Shown: positions 1 through 7,720, counted from the stretch's first letter. The stretch is 19,375 nt of DNA from Flavobacteriaceae bacterium UBA2765 (GCA_002352665.1 DEIV01000016.1:1-19375), one strand, 5' to 3'. Program-made: numbers and translations. Notes: generated by a model not told the origin, from the letters alone.

Positions 1-371
1 GTATTTATATACTGACCTCTATAAAAGAAATTAATTTAATCATTGAAATTGCTAAAGCATTTGATGCTGAGATTAAGATAGTTCATATTTCTCCGCTGAA
101 AGAATTTGACAGGAAAAAATTGATAAGGAATTTTGAAGAAAAGGTTAAAGATAATATAAGTTACTCCAAGATGGAATTTGATATATTCCCTTCAGATAAT
201 ACTTTTGAGGATTTAAGGCTTTATTTAGGAGAGGTAGATGCTGATATAATTGTTATGCTAGAACGTAAAAGTAAGGGACTGTTAAGAAAATTTTTTCATC
301 GAGATTTGGTTAAAAAAATGGAATCATATGGTAAGATACCTTTATTAAGTTTTAACGAAACCAAGTATTAA
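1..371 (+). CDS. Universal stress protein (UspA family), 3' part only
   Basis: The reading frame is open from the left edge (first complete codon at position 3) to the TAA at 369-371, so the N-terminal part lies outside the window. About 122 residues are visible. The visible part has the alternating beta/alpha pattern of a UspA domain: a helix followed by a strand reading IKIVHISP, then near the end ADIIVMLERKSKGLLRKFF and finally KIPLLSF. This corresponds to the usual end of UspA domains, where a loop after the IVM-type strand contacts nucleotide and a basic helix precedes the last strand (typically PVLVV). The glycine-rich ATP-binding loop of ATP-binding Usp proteins is not evident; the position holds LERKSKGLL. 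Flavobacterial Usp proteins are often two-domain proteins of about 270-280 residues, so this is probably the second domain. The TTG at 120 is an internal leucine, not a start. Role inferred: cytoplasmic stress or energy-limitation response. Confidence 0.8.
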   Translation, partial: IYILTSIKEINLIIEIAKAFDAEIKIVHISPLKEFDRKKLIRNFEEKVKDNISYSKMEFDIFPSDNTFEDLRLYLGEVDADIIVMLERKSKGLLRKFFHRDLVKKMESYGKIPLLSFNETKY

Positions 372-397
372 TCATTTAACTATTTAAAATTGCACTA

Positions 398-691
398 ATG
401 GCCAGAAGAATATATAGAATATTGATAGTAATTTCAATTGGATTAGGAGTTTATCTCTTCATGATTAAAGAAACACTTTCAAATAGCCTTTTAATTATGA
501 TCTCAAGCCTTATTTTTTTACTATTAAGCATGGGTATTCATGGATTGATAGCCCATTCTGTAAATCCAAAACTAAAAGAAACAACTCTTGCTTACCCTTT
601 GCTGATGGGGATTCTTTGGGTTATTATATTTTTGATCTTTGTGTTTTTTATAATCCCGGTTTTATGTCCTAACTTCATTTTTCCTGATTAG
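398..691 (+). CDS. Small integral membrane protein of unknown function
   Basis: A 97-residue protein that I do not recognise as a named family. It begins with a short basic N-terminus (MARR) and shows three hydrophobic segments at about residues 6-23, 30-50 and 66-89, so it is probably an inner-membrane protein with three transmembrane helices. The middle loop (about 51-65, HSVNPKLKETT) is polar. It starts 26 bases after the stop of the universal stress protein on the same strand, so the two may be cotranscribed. The last 13 or so codons have a diverged second copy about 155 bases downstream (799-836), which suggests local duplication and decay. The ATG at 398 is the only plausible start because the first membrane segment begins immediately after it. 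Existence as a gene is likely; function is unknown. Confidence 0.65.
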   Translation: MARRIYRILIVISIGLGVYLFMIKETLSNSLLIMISSLIFLLLSMGIHGLIAHSVNPKLKETTLAYPLLMGILWVIIFLIFVFFIIPVLCPNFIFPD

Positions 692-1192
692 AAGAAGTTG
701 TATTTTTAAGCGTTTTTCAAAGCTCTTTATCAATTGATTATCTTAAATTTAGTGAAGCTATAAATCATAAAATAAATTTATTTTCATGGACTCAAGCATT
801 TTTTATAATTCCTGTTTTATGTCTTGATTTCTTTTTACTGAATTCATAACGATTTTAATAAATGTATCCAATGTCTATATAGATGTCCAAATCGGTGAGT
901 AGGGCAGAAGTATAATTTTAAATAAATGATAATCAATTGTTTTGGATGCTGCTTTGGGATCAAACTATTCACCTGTTGGTTTGCTTAATCCTGTAACCAG
1001 CAATTAAATCAGGTACTGTGTGATCTGAAAATATTTTTTACACAAAATGACCTAATCCATTGAGTGTTCGATTGATTCTTCTAATTAATGTTATTAAAGT
1101 CTAAATTATACTAAACTAAATTCTTTCACGTTTTTGTAAAGTAAATAAACTTCCCCAGGTTAATTAAATAATTTATTTTTAAAGCAATAGAC
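692..1192. other. Gene-poor 501-base stretch with a decayed duplicate of the upstream gene's end
   Basis: No convincing open reading frame occupies this interval on either strand. It contains the diverged copy of the 3' end of the 398-691 gene (799-849, described separately) and a 12-base inverted pair, CAATTGATTATC at 731-742 and its complement GATAATCAATTG at 928-939. The rest is A+T-rich with no hairpin-plus-T-tract terminator and no clear TAnnTTTG promoter element for the gene at 1193. It reads as decayed coding sequence plus spacer. Confidence 0.5.
799..849 (+). pseudogene. Remnant duplicate of the end of the small membrane protein gene
   Basis: Bases 799-836 align without gaps to 644-681, the end of the upstream membrane-protein gene, at a constant offset of 155, with 32 of 38 positions identical by eye. 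In the matching reading frame the copy reads FFIIPVLCLDFFLLNS then TAA (847-849), against FFIIPVLCPNFIFPD in the intact gene. The frame is open back to a TGA at 685-687 but has no ATG, and the sequence before the match does not resemble the intact gene. It is therefore best read as a broken paralogue fragment, not an expressed gene. Chance similarity in A+T-rich sequence cannot be fully excluded. Confidence 0.4.
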
Positions 1193-1840
1193 ATGGGATT
1201 ATCAATTATAAATTTAATAAAAAAAAGCTTCTTTATCCTCTTTCTCTTAGTATCCCATTTGTCTTTTAGCCAATTTTATCATGGCCTAGAAGTTGGTGTG
1301 AATATGAACAATGCAGATTTTATGATAAATGAATCAGCCGAACCGAGCAGTGCAACTGGCTTTTTTTTGGGCTATGTAGCAGAGCGTGATCTTTCTGATA
1401 ATTTATATGTGCGATTAGGTTTTAATTTTAATAGAAGAGAATTTAAAGCTATTAGTAGAAGAGGAATCAATACTACAAAGGAGAAATGGGGAATTGATGC
1501 CATTGAGATTCCTATCAATTTAGGGTATTATGTAAATTGGAATAATAAAAATTTTCAAATATTTGTGGATGCAGGGATTAATTTAGGATACAACAATAGA
1601 GCGATTACCACGAATGATCGAGAAACCATACGTTTAGATATTGGTAGTGATGCAGATATTAAACGAATAGCAATAGGGGCTAATGTAGGTACAGGACTAT
1701 TAGTTAAAAAAAGATTTAAAGTGCGATTGAATTATTACAATGGACTCGCTAGTATCGTTAATTCAGATGGAGATACATGGAAAAATAAAACTTTTGGTCT
1801 TTCTCTGGCCTATTTTTTAAGAGAAAAACAGGTGTATTAG
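1193..1840 (+). CDS. Outer-membrane beta-barrel protein (PorT-like / OMP_b-brl_2 type)
   Basis: A 215-residue exported protein. Residues 1-27 form a Sec signal peptide: basic start, hydrophobic core FFILFLLVSHL, and a cleavage region SFSQ typical of Bacteroidota. The mature part opens with FYHGLEVGVNMNNADF, the usual first strand of small Bacteroidota barrels. It continues with alternating amphipathic strands, including YVRLGFNFNRREF, IPINLGYYVNW, FQIFVDAGINLGY, GANVGTGLLV, FKVRLNYYNGLAS and TFGLSLAYFL, consistent with an eight-stranded outer-membrane barrel of the PorT-like group. Length suits that group. It does not end in the classical aromatic residue preceded by alternating hydrophobics; it ends KQVY. 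It stands alone, with about 500 bases before it and 164 after it. Specific ligand or role cannot be read from the sequence. Confidence 0.8.
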   Translation: MGLSIINLIKKSFFILFLLVSHLSFSQFYHGLEVGVNMNNADFMINESAEPSSATGFFLGYVAERDLSDNLYVRLGFNFNRREFKAISRRGINTTKEKWGIDAIEIPINLGYYVNWNNKNFQIFVDAGINLGYNNRAITTNDRETIRLDIGSDADIKRIAIGANVGTGLLVKKRFKVRLNYYNGLASIVNSDGDTWKNKTFGLSLAYFLREKQVY

Positions 1841-2004
1841 TGCTAAGTTAATTTCTCTTTTATCTCTCTGATGATGTGCCGAGTAAAGCCAAGCCGGAGA
1901 GGTCGGAATTGCTTTTGGACAATTTTGGTTGAGGAAAAAATACATTCGATTTATACTATAACCCATATTTTAAACGTTAGTAACAAAGTCAAAAAGGTAG
2001 ATAT

Positions 2005-3498
2005 ATGAATATTAATTACTTATCGTGTAATACCTCCCCTCTAACAGTTTTTGTCCCAAGTACCGAGAATCCTTGGGATGCCATAAAGATAAGACACTTG
2101 CATAACCGATTGGGTTTTGGAATTGAAACTTCTCTAATTACCAATGCATTAAGTAAAGGTCCTGACATTTATGTTGATGAGCTGATAGATGCTGCTATAA
2201 ATTTAACCCCTACCACTTCACCCGCTTGGGCACCTTTAGATCCGGCAGATTATACCGCTAACGGATTTACCTATGGCGAAGATGAAAATGATGGATTTGT
2301 AAATGATACACAATATACCTTTATAAAAGAATTGTTAGACAACGGAGTACGTGGTAGGTTGACATTTTTTTGGCATAATATTATTGTTACAAGAGCAAAT
2401 GAATATGAGTTTGCAGGATATGCCTTTAGGTACTTTTTGGCACTACAACGCAATAGTTTTGGCAATTTTAAAACTTTTATCAGTGAAATTGGTTTAGATG
2501 AAGCCATGTTAAAATTTTTAAATGGTTTTGAAAGTATTGTTGGACAGCCTAATGAAAATTATGCTAGAGAATTGTATGAGCTTTTTACGTTGGGCGAAGG
2601 TAATGGCTATACAGAGGATGATATTGTTGAAACCTCTAGAGCCTTGACCGGATATAACGAATTTACCAATGGAGAAAACTCTAGGATAATTTTTAAAGAA
2701 GAAAATTTTGATGCCGAACCCAAAACCATTTTTGGGCAAACAGGCAATTGGGGATATGACGATGTAATAGATATTTTATTTGACCAAAAATCAGAATTGA
2801 TAGCACGTTATATCTGCGAAAGGATATATATAGATTTTGTAAGTCCTGAAGTTAACGATGAAATTCGATTATTGATTATAAACCCCTTAGCCACACAATT
2901 TATAGCGGGTAATTATGAATTGGCTCCCATATTGAAAACCTTATTTAAGAGTGCACATTTTTTTGATGAATACGCTAGAAATGTAATTATTAAAAGTCCA
3001 CTAGATCTTATAGTTCAATTTATGACTACAACAGGTTTTAATTTTGGTGATTACGATCTTAACAAAAAATCTATAAAAAATATGAGCTCATGGCTTTTTG
3101 ACCAAGATATTTTAAATCCACCTACGGTTGCCGGTTGGGATGGTGATCGAGATTGGTTAAATTCGGGTACGATAACTTTTAGAGCGGCTTATCTATATGA
3201 AGATGTATTGCAATGGGCTTGGGATGAAAATGAAGAACAATTTAGGCAATTTGCTATTGATATTTCCGGAAACAGTAACGACCCGGAAGTAGTATCAACA
3301 GCTATTTTTGAAGCTTTAATGAACGAGAAACCGTATACTCAAGACGATTTTGATAACGGAGTTGATGCTTTTAAAGATAGAGTACCTTCTAATTATTTTG
3401 ACGATAATACATGGACATTAGGTTTTGAAGTAGTTCCACTTCAAGTACGTGACCTTATAGAATATATAGTCTCCCTACCCGATTATCAAATTAAATAA
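2005..3498 (+). CDS. DUF1800 domain protein, partner of DUF1501 protein
   Basis: A 497-residue protein covering the DUF1800 family over most of its length. Recognisable family motifs are IRHLHNRLGFGI near residue 29, FWHN at 122-125, the conserved block from about 182 to 216 (ENYARELYELFTLGEGNGY followed by EDDIVETSRALTG), FIARYIC-like sequence near 265-275 (here LIARYICERIYIDF), SPLDLIVQF near 330 and PPTVAGWDGDRDW near 370. The family is widespread next to DUF1501 and its biochemical activity is not established. There is no evident Sec, lipoprotein or Tat signal at the N-terminus (MNINYLSCNTSPLTVF), although its partner is exported. The next gene begins 5 bases after its stop, so the two are almost certainly cotranscribed. 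The ATG at 2005 precedes the N-terminal motif by about 28 codons, giving a full-length protein. Confidence 0.9.
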   Translation: MNINYLSCNTSPLTVFVPSTENPWDAIKIRHLHNRLGFGIETSLITNALSKGPDIYVDELIDAAINLTPTTSPAWAPLDPADYTANGFTYGEDENDGFVNDTQYTFIKELLDNGVRGRLTFFWHNIIVTRANEYEFAGYAFRYFLALQRNSFGNFKTFISEIGLDEAMLKFLNGFESIVGQPNENYARELYELFTLGEGNGYTEDDIVETSRALTGYNEFTNGENSRIIFKEENFDAEPKTIFGQTGNWGYDDVIDILFDQKSELIARYICERIYIDFVSPEVNDEIRLLIINPLATQFIAGNYELAPILKTLFKSAHFFDEYARNVIIKSPLDLIVQFMTTTGFNFGDYDLNKKSIKNMSSWLFDQDILNPPTVAGWDGDRDWLNSGTITFRAAYLYEDVLQWAWDENEEQFRQFAIDISGNSNDPEVVSTAIFEALMNEKPYTQDDFDNGVDAFKDRVPSNYFDDNTWTLGFEVVPLQVRDLIEYIVSLPDYQIK

Positions 3499-3503
3499 AA
3501 ACT

Positions 3504-5105
3504 ATGAGTATAGATAAAAAGAACCTTTCAACATGTAATACAGAAGACCATAAAAAATGGAATAGACGTTCTTTCATGCAGACTTTAGGTTTAGGTGGAG
3601 CAGGAGCTACACTGATGATCAACGGAATTCCAATGGCCTATGGGCAACCAACACCTTTATCTACAGCACTTGGTAAAGCAGATTCTGGTAGGGTGTTATT
3701 GATTATAAGATTACAAGGTGGTAATGATGGTTTAAATACCATTGTACCTATTTATGATTATGATAGTTATGCCAATTATAGGCCAACACTAAAGCATGAA
3801 ATGGCTGATATTTATAAATTATCTCCTGAATTTGGTATACCAAGTTATTTGCAAAATTCCTTAGAAGCTTTATGGGAAGGTGGTTGTATGAAGGTAGCTC
3901 ATGGTACCGGATATGAAAATATGAATTTATCACATTTTACAGGAACTGATATTTTTTCTAAAGGTACGGATGATGAATTAGTAGAAACTGGTGTTTATGG
4001 TAATTACTTTGAAAATCTTTACCCTGATTTTTTATTGAATCTACCGGAAGCACCTCCTGCCGTACAAATAGGTGGTTTAGGTGATATTATTTTTAAAGGT
4101 ACAGAAAGCAATTATGCATTTACAATTGCCAATACACGTCAACTAGAAAGAATTGCCTCAGATGGTAATTTATATAATGTGGCCGATGTACCTGCTTGTA
4201 CTAAAGGATCACAATTAAGATATGTGCGTGGCGTACTGAATACTACTTTAAAATATTCAGGTGTAATTAAAGAAGCAGCTGCAACACAAACAAACACGGT
4301 TGAGTTTCCTGATACCAATTTAGGAAGGGCATTGTCAATTATTTCTAAGACTGTAAAGGCTGGAATGGGAACCTGTGTTTATATGGTTAATCTTAATGGA
4401 TTTGATACACATGCCAATCAACCAGATAAGCATCAAGAATTATTGACCAATATCTCAGAATCGATTAGTGCATTTTATATGGATCTAGAACCCAGTGGAC
4501 GTGATAGAGATGTGTTAACAATGACTATGTCAGAATTTGGAAGGCGTGTACGTGAAAATGGTTCAAATGGTACCGATCATGGTACAGCAGCACCCATGTT
4601 ACTTTTTGGGCCAGCCCTTAATGGTAATGGTTTTATTGGCGAACATCCTAGCATGTCAAATTTAACGAGAGGAGGTAATCTAAATTACACACAAGATTTC
4701 ATTAATGTATATGGTACGGTTATGCAAGAATGGTTGTGTATTGATCCAAGCATAATCAATCAATCTATACCAAGGCCTTATACCTCAATAGATCTAGGTT
4801 TTGATTGTAATAGCTCAGTAACCAATCATGATTATTTAATCAGAGAGAATTTTGAACATACTGCGATTTATGATCAAAATCAAGTTTCTATCCGTTTGAA
4901 TAATAATGAAGAAAGTACCTATAAGATATCGCTTTATAATATTCTCGGACAACAAACTGGTGTATTGTTTGATGGTAATTTAGATGCTGGTCAGCATGAT
5001 ATTTCTATTTCAGAAAAATGGCCATCATTAGCATCTGGAGTTTATATTTACAACATCAATAAGGCGAATAGAAACTATAGCAAAAAGATAATTATTAGTG
5101 GTTAA
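3504..5105 (+). CDS. DUF1501 protein with Tat signal and C-terminal T9SS sorting domain
   Basis: A 533-residue protein. The N-terminus has a twin-arginine export signal: NRRSFMQ at residues 20-26, a weakly hydrophobic LGLGGAGATLMI stretch, and a likely cleavage region near AYGQ (about residue 48). The DUF1501 domain follows, which belongs to the alkaline phosphatase/sulfatase-like fold. Visible family motifs are LQGGNDGLNT (70-79), NGFDTH (298-303), SEFGRR (343-348) and GTDHGTAA (356-363); the Asp/His residues (D75, D301, H303, D358, H359) are where metal ligands would be expected. Residues about 461-533 form a type A T9SS sorting domain: YKISLYNILGQ, DLDAGQHDI-like sequence, SGVYIYNI and the final KKIIISG. 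It therefore appears to cross the inner membrane folded by Tat and then be secreted or surface-anchored by T9SS. It sits 5 bases after the DUF1800 gene. Substrate unknown. Confidence 0.92.
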   Translation: MSIDKKNLSTCNTEDHKKWNRRSFMQTLGLGGAGATLMINGIPMAYGQPTPLSTALGKADSGRVLLIIRLQGGNDGLNTIVPIYDYDSYANYRPTLKHEMADIYKLSPEFGIPSYLQNSLEALWEGGCMKVAHGTGYENMNLSHFTGTDIFSKGTDDELVETGVYGNYFENLYPDFLLNLPEAPPAVQIGGLGDIIFKGTESNYAFTIANTRQLERIASDGNLYNVADVPACTKGSQLRYVRGVLNTTLKYSGVIKEAAATQTNTVEFPDTNLGRALSIISKTVKAGMGTCVYMVNLNGFDTHANQPDKHQELLTNISESISAFYMDLEPSGRDRDVLTMTMSEFGRRVRENGSNGTDHGTAAPMLLFGPALNGNGFIGEHPSMSNLTRGGNLNYTQDFINVYGTVMQEWLCIDPSIINQSIPRPYTSIDLGFDCNSSVTNHDYLIRENFEHTAIYDQNQVSIRLNNNEESTYKISLYNILGQQTGVLFDGNLDAGQHDISISEKWPSLASGVYIYNINKANRNYSKKIIISG

Positions 5106-5137
5106 TATTTTATTGTTATTTTAATTTATTGCTCAGT

Positions 5138-6211
5138 TTAAATAGATGATTGATAATACGTCAATCCTTCAATTACCAGGTCGTTTGAAGCCGTGGTATC
5201 AATTATAAAATCACCAACATCTTTTAATAAGATATATTTAACCACTCCATTCGTATTCTTTTTATCATGTTTCATTAGATCTAAAATAGGCGAATAATGC
5301 TCTTCATCAATCCTAATTTTTCCATAGGTTTTTAGCACATAATTCTTTAAAGATACCAGAGCTAAATTTGGAAAACCAAATAGCTTATGGGATATATAAG
5401 CTTCTACAACCATTCCAATAGCAATAGCTTCACCATGAAGTAAACTTTTCAAAGTATTGTGTTCTAAAAAATAAGATTCAATTGCATGACCAACCGTATG
5501 TCCATAATTTAAAGCTTTGCGTAAATTTACTTCTTTAAAATCTTTAATAACAACTTTGTTTTTAATACTTACTGATTTGTAAATAATATCATTTAAATTA
5601 TTGATATTCTTCCATTTATCTTGTTTTACATCTTCTAATAATTTAGGGTCAAAAGTCAAACCATATTTAATAATTTCTGCAACACCAGACTTTAATTCTC
5701 TATCCGGTAAAGTTTCAAGATATAAAGGATCAATCAATACCATTTCAGGATTAGAAAACAGGCCGATTAAATTTTTTAAATTATCTAAATCCACTCCGGT
5801 TTTACTACCAACTGAAGCATCAACCATACTTAATAGACTAGTGGGTATATTGATAAATTTAATGCCTCTTTTAAAAGTAGAAGCTACAAATCCGCCAAGA
5901 TCAGTAATCATACCGCCTCCCAGATTTATTAAAATACTTTTTCTATCTGCTTTAAGTTCAGTCAATGTTTTCCATACTTTTATACAGGTAGTAATATTCT
6001 TGTTAATTTCGCCCGAATCTATTTGTATTATATCCATTTGAATAGCGTCAGAAATCTTTTCCTTACATCGAGGTAAACAATATTTTCGGGTATGCTCATC
6101 AACTAAAATAAATATATTATTTATTTGATTATCAGCTAAATAATTGTTTAATTCTAGATAGGAATTGTCTTTAAAATAAATAGAATATCCCGTTGACTTA
6201 ATAAAATCCAT
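5138..6211 (-). CDS. aroB: 3-dehydroquinate synthase
   Basis: A 357-residue protein catalysing the second step of the shikimate pathway, conversion of DAHP to 3-dehydroquinate, using NAD+ and a divalent metal in the cytoplasm. NAD-binding region: INLGGGMITDLGGFVAS (about 95-111). It is followed by the signature TSLLSMVDASVGSKTGVD (124-141). Metal ligands by comparison with characterised enzymes are E179 (in GVAEIIKYG), H238 (in NYGHTVGH) and H259 (in LLHGEA). Other expected active-site residues, R231, N235 and H242, are also present, so the enzyme should be active. The length is normal for the family. The gene runs convergently with the DUF1501 gene (32 bases between stops) and divergently from proline dehydrogenase (96 bases between starts). 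No partner shikimate genes lie next to it. Confidence 0.96.
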   Translation of the reverse strand: MDFIKSTGYSIYFKDNSYLELNNYLADNQINNIFILVDEHTRKYCLPRCKEKISDAIQMDIIQIDSGEINKNITTCIKVWKTLTELKADRKSILINLGGGMITDLGGFVASTFKRGIKFINIPTSLLSMVDASVGSKTGVDLDNLKNLIGLFSNPEMVLIDPLYLETLPDRELKSGVAEIIKYGLTFDPKLLEDVKQDKWKNINNLNDIIYKSVSIKNKVVIKDFKEVNLRKALNYGHTVGHAIESYFLEHNTLKSLLHGEAIAIGMVVEAYISHKLFGFPNLALVSLKNYVLKTYGKIRIDEEHYSPILDLMKHDKKNTNGVVKYILLKDVGDFIIDTTASNDLVIEGLTYYQSSI

Positions 6212-6258
6212 ATAAAAAAATTAATACTTTTTAATGTAAATAAATATTAGCGAATTTA

Positions 6259-6288
6259 TTGAAAATTATATTGGTATGAGTATATTTG
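6259..6288 (+). promoter_or_regulatory. Promoter of the proline dehydrogenase gene
   Basis: TATATTTG at 6281-6288 is an exact match to the Bacteroidota -7 element TAnnTTTG. TTG at 6259-6261 serves as the -33 element with a 19-base spacer, inside the usual range. Transcription would begin near 6293, giving a very short leader before the ATG at 6308. The match is by eye. Confidence 0.65.
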
Positions 6289-6307
6289 TAGAAAGATATA
6301 TTTAGAG

Positions 6308-7474
6308 ATGGAACAAATATTTAATAACACCAAAACGGCCTTCGCATTAAAGTCTGATGCTGAATTAGATCGTGCTTATTTTTTGTTTAAAATGATTAAG
6401 AGCGAACCTTTAGTTAGAATAGGTACTGCCATTACAAATTTTGCTCTTAAGGCACATATGCCGGTAGAACAATTAATAAGAGCTTCGGTTTTCGATCACT
6501 TTTGTGGAGGTGTTAATGAAGAAGATTGTTTACCATCTATTGCTAAAATGTATACAAAAAAAGTACATGCTATATTAGATTATTCAGTAGAAGGTAAAGA
6601 AGAAGAAGAACAATTTAGCCTGGCATTAAAAAAGACAATTCAAAATATCAATTTTGCCAAAGAAAAGCAAAGCATTCCGTTTGCAGTATTTAAACCGACT
6701 GGTTTTGGTAAATTAAGTTTATACCAAAAAGTTACTGAAGGTATAACGCTAACCAATCAGGATAAATCCGATTGGAATAATGTTGTTGAACGTTATAATA
6801 CAGTTTGTAAAGCGGCTTATGATAATGATGTACCTCTATTAATTGATGCTGAAGAAAGTTGGATGCAAGATGCAGCAGATGACCTTATTGAAAGTATGAT
6901 GGAGAAATATAATAAAAAGAAGGCTATTGTTTGGGGTACCCTTCAAATGTATAGGTGGGATAGAATGGACTATTTAAGAGCATTGCATCAACGCAGTATT
7001 GATAATGGTTTTATTGTTGGATTGAAGTTGGTTAGAGGTGCTTATTTGGAAAAGGAAAGAGAAAGGGCAGAAAAGAAGGGTTACCCATCACCCATTTGTA
7101 AAGACAAACAGGCAACCGATGCTAATTTTGATGAGGCAGTATCTTATATGATGAATGATAATAAGATGGTCTTATTTATCGGTTCTCATAATGAACAAAG
7201 TAATTATAAAGCTATTCAACTTATGAAAGAAATGTCAATTGCTAAAAACGACCAACGTGTTTGGTTTGGACAATTATACGGAATGAGTGATCATATAAGT
7301 TTTAATTTAGCAGTAGAAAATTATAATGTAGCTAAATATTTACCATATGGTGCTGTAAGAGATGTTATGCCCTATCTTATAAGAAGAGCTGAAGAAAACA
7401 CTTCTGTTGCCGGTCAAACTAACCGAGAATTAGAGTTGTTGAAAACAGAGCGGAATAGGCGTAAAAAGAATTGA
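6308..7474 (+). CDS. Proline dehydrogenase (monofunctional, FAD-dependent)
   Basis: A 388-residue FAD enzyme oxidising L-proline to pyrroline-5-carboxylate and passing electrons to the respiratory quinone pool, normally at the inner face of the membrane. Family motifs are all visible: LLIDAEESW (177-185), LKLVRGAYLEKE (239-250), IGSHNE (291-296), FGQLYGMSD (320-328), YLPYG (344-348) and the substrate-binding helix YLIRRAEENTSV (356-367), whose arginines normally hold the proline carboxylate. There is no P5C dehydrogenase domain, so this is the single-function form and a separate P5C dehydrogenase must be encoded elsewhere. It has a good promoter directly upstream and is divergent from aroB. 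The stop codon is immediately adjacent to the stop of the convergent microprotein gene at 7475, with no spacer. Confidence 0.95.
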   Translation: MEQIFNNTKTAFALKSDAELDRAYFLFKMIKSEPLVRIGTAITNFALKAHMPVEQLIRASVFDHFCGGVNEEDCLPSIAKMYTKKVHAILDYSVEGKEEEEQFSLALKKTIQNINFAKEKQSIPFAVFKPTGFGKLSLYQKVTEGITLTNQDKSDWNNVVERYNTVCKAAYDNDVPLLIDAEESWMQDAADDLIESMMEKYNKKKAIVWGTLQMYRWDRMDYLRALHQRSIDNGFIVGLKLVRGAYLEKERERAEKKGYPSPICKDKQATDANFDEAVSYMMNDNKMVLFIGSHNEQSNYKAIQLMKEMSIAKNDQRVWFGQLYGMSDHISFNLAVENYNVAKYLPYGAVRDVMPYLIRRAEENTSVAGQTNRELELLKTERNRRKKN

Positions 7475-7603
7475 TTATTTCTTTTTACTACCAAACATAA
7501 AAATCATTATGGCAACAACTAAACCTAAGAAAACGGCAAACATAAAAATTGCTCCAATAACTCCCGCATCCCAATTGAATAAGGGTAAAAGTGTTAAATT
7601 CAT
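7475..7603 (-). CDS. 42-residue single-pass membrane microprotein
   Basis: A short minus-strand gene with ATG at 7603-7601 and TAA ending at 7475, abutting the proline dehydrogenase stop. The 42-residue product starts MNLTLLPLFNWDAG, has one long hydrophobic helix from about residue 14 to 37 (VIGAIFMFAVFLGLVVAIMI), and ends in a short basic tail GSKKK. That composition predicts a single transmembrane helix with the lysine tail in the cytoplasm. Support for being real: a membrane protein-like sequence with Trp-Asp before the helix and positive residues after it, plus a near-consensus promoter and a Crp/Fnr-type palindrome located exactly where an activator should sit (separate entries). It is too small to assign to a family by eye. 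Possible roles are as an accessory subunit of a respiratory or transport complex; that is speculation. Confidence 0.72.
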   Translation of the reverse strand: MNLTLLPLFNWDAGVIGAIFMFAVFLGLVVAIMIFMFGSKKK

Positions 7604-7625
7604 ACTTTATATATTTATATAACAA

Positions 7626-7654
7626 CAAATTTAAAGAAAGATATTTTTTACAAA
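7626..7654 (-). promoter_or_regulatory. Promoter of the microprotein gene
   Basis: On the minus strand, TAAATTTG (7633 down to 7626) matches the -7 consensus TAnnTTTG exactly, and TTTG (7654 down to 7651) is a -33 element with a 17-base spacer. The predicted transcription start is near 7620, about 17 bases before the ATG at 7603. The leader is A+T-rich without a Shine-Dalgarno sequence, which is normal in this phylum. Confidence 0.6.
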
Positions 7655-7673
7655 TATGATAAATATCACATTT
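7652..7673 (-). promoter_or_regulatory. Crp/Fnr-type palindrome upstream of the microprotein gene
   Basis: The core TGATAAATATCA (7657-7668) is TGAT-N4-ATCA, the core of the Fnr-type site TTGAT-N4-ATCAA. The outer bases extend the symmetry: AAATATGATA (7652-7661) pairs with TATCACATTT (7664-7673) at 9 of 10 positions around a central AA. Its centre (7662.5) lies about 42 bases upstream of the predicted start near 7620, the classical position of a class II activator overlapping the -33 region. No regulator gene of this family is in the window, so the binding protein is inferred. Confidence 0.5.
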
Positions 7674-7720
7674 TAGTTATAAATATATGCGTTTCATAAT
7701 ATAATATGTTTAAAATAGAC

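Noticed and set aside
927..935. TGATAATCA resembling the core of a Fur box.
   Set aside because: Only about 12 of 19 positions fit the Fur consensus and it is over 250 bases from the next start codon.
5601..6041. A 146-codon plus-strand frame inside aroB.
   Set aside because: It is fully antisense to a conserved enzyme with intact active-site residues and its product has no recognisable domain.
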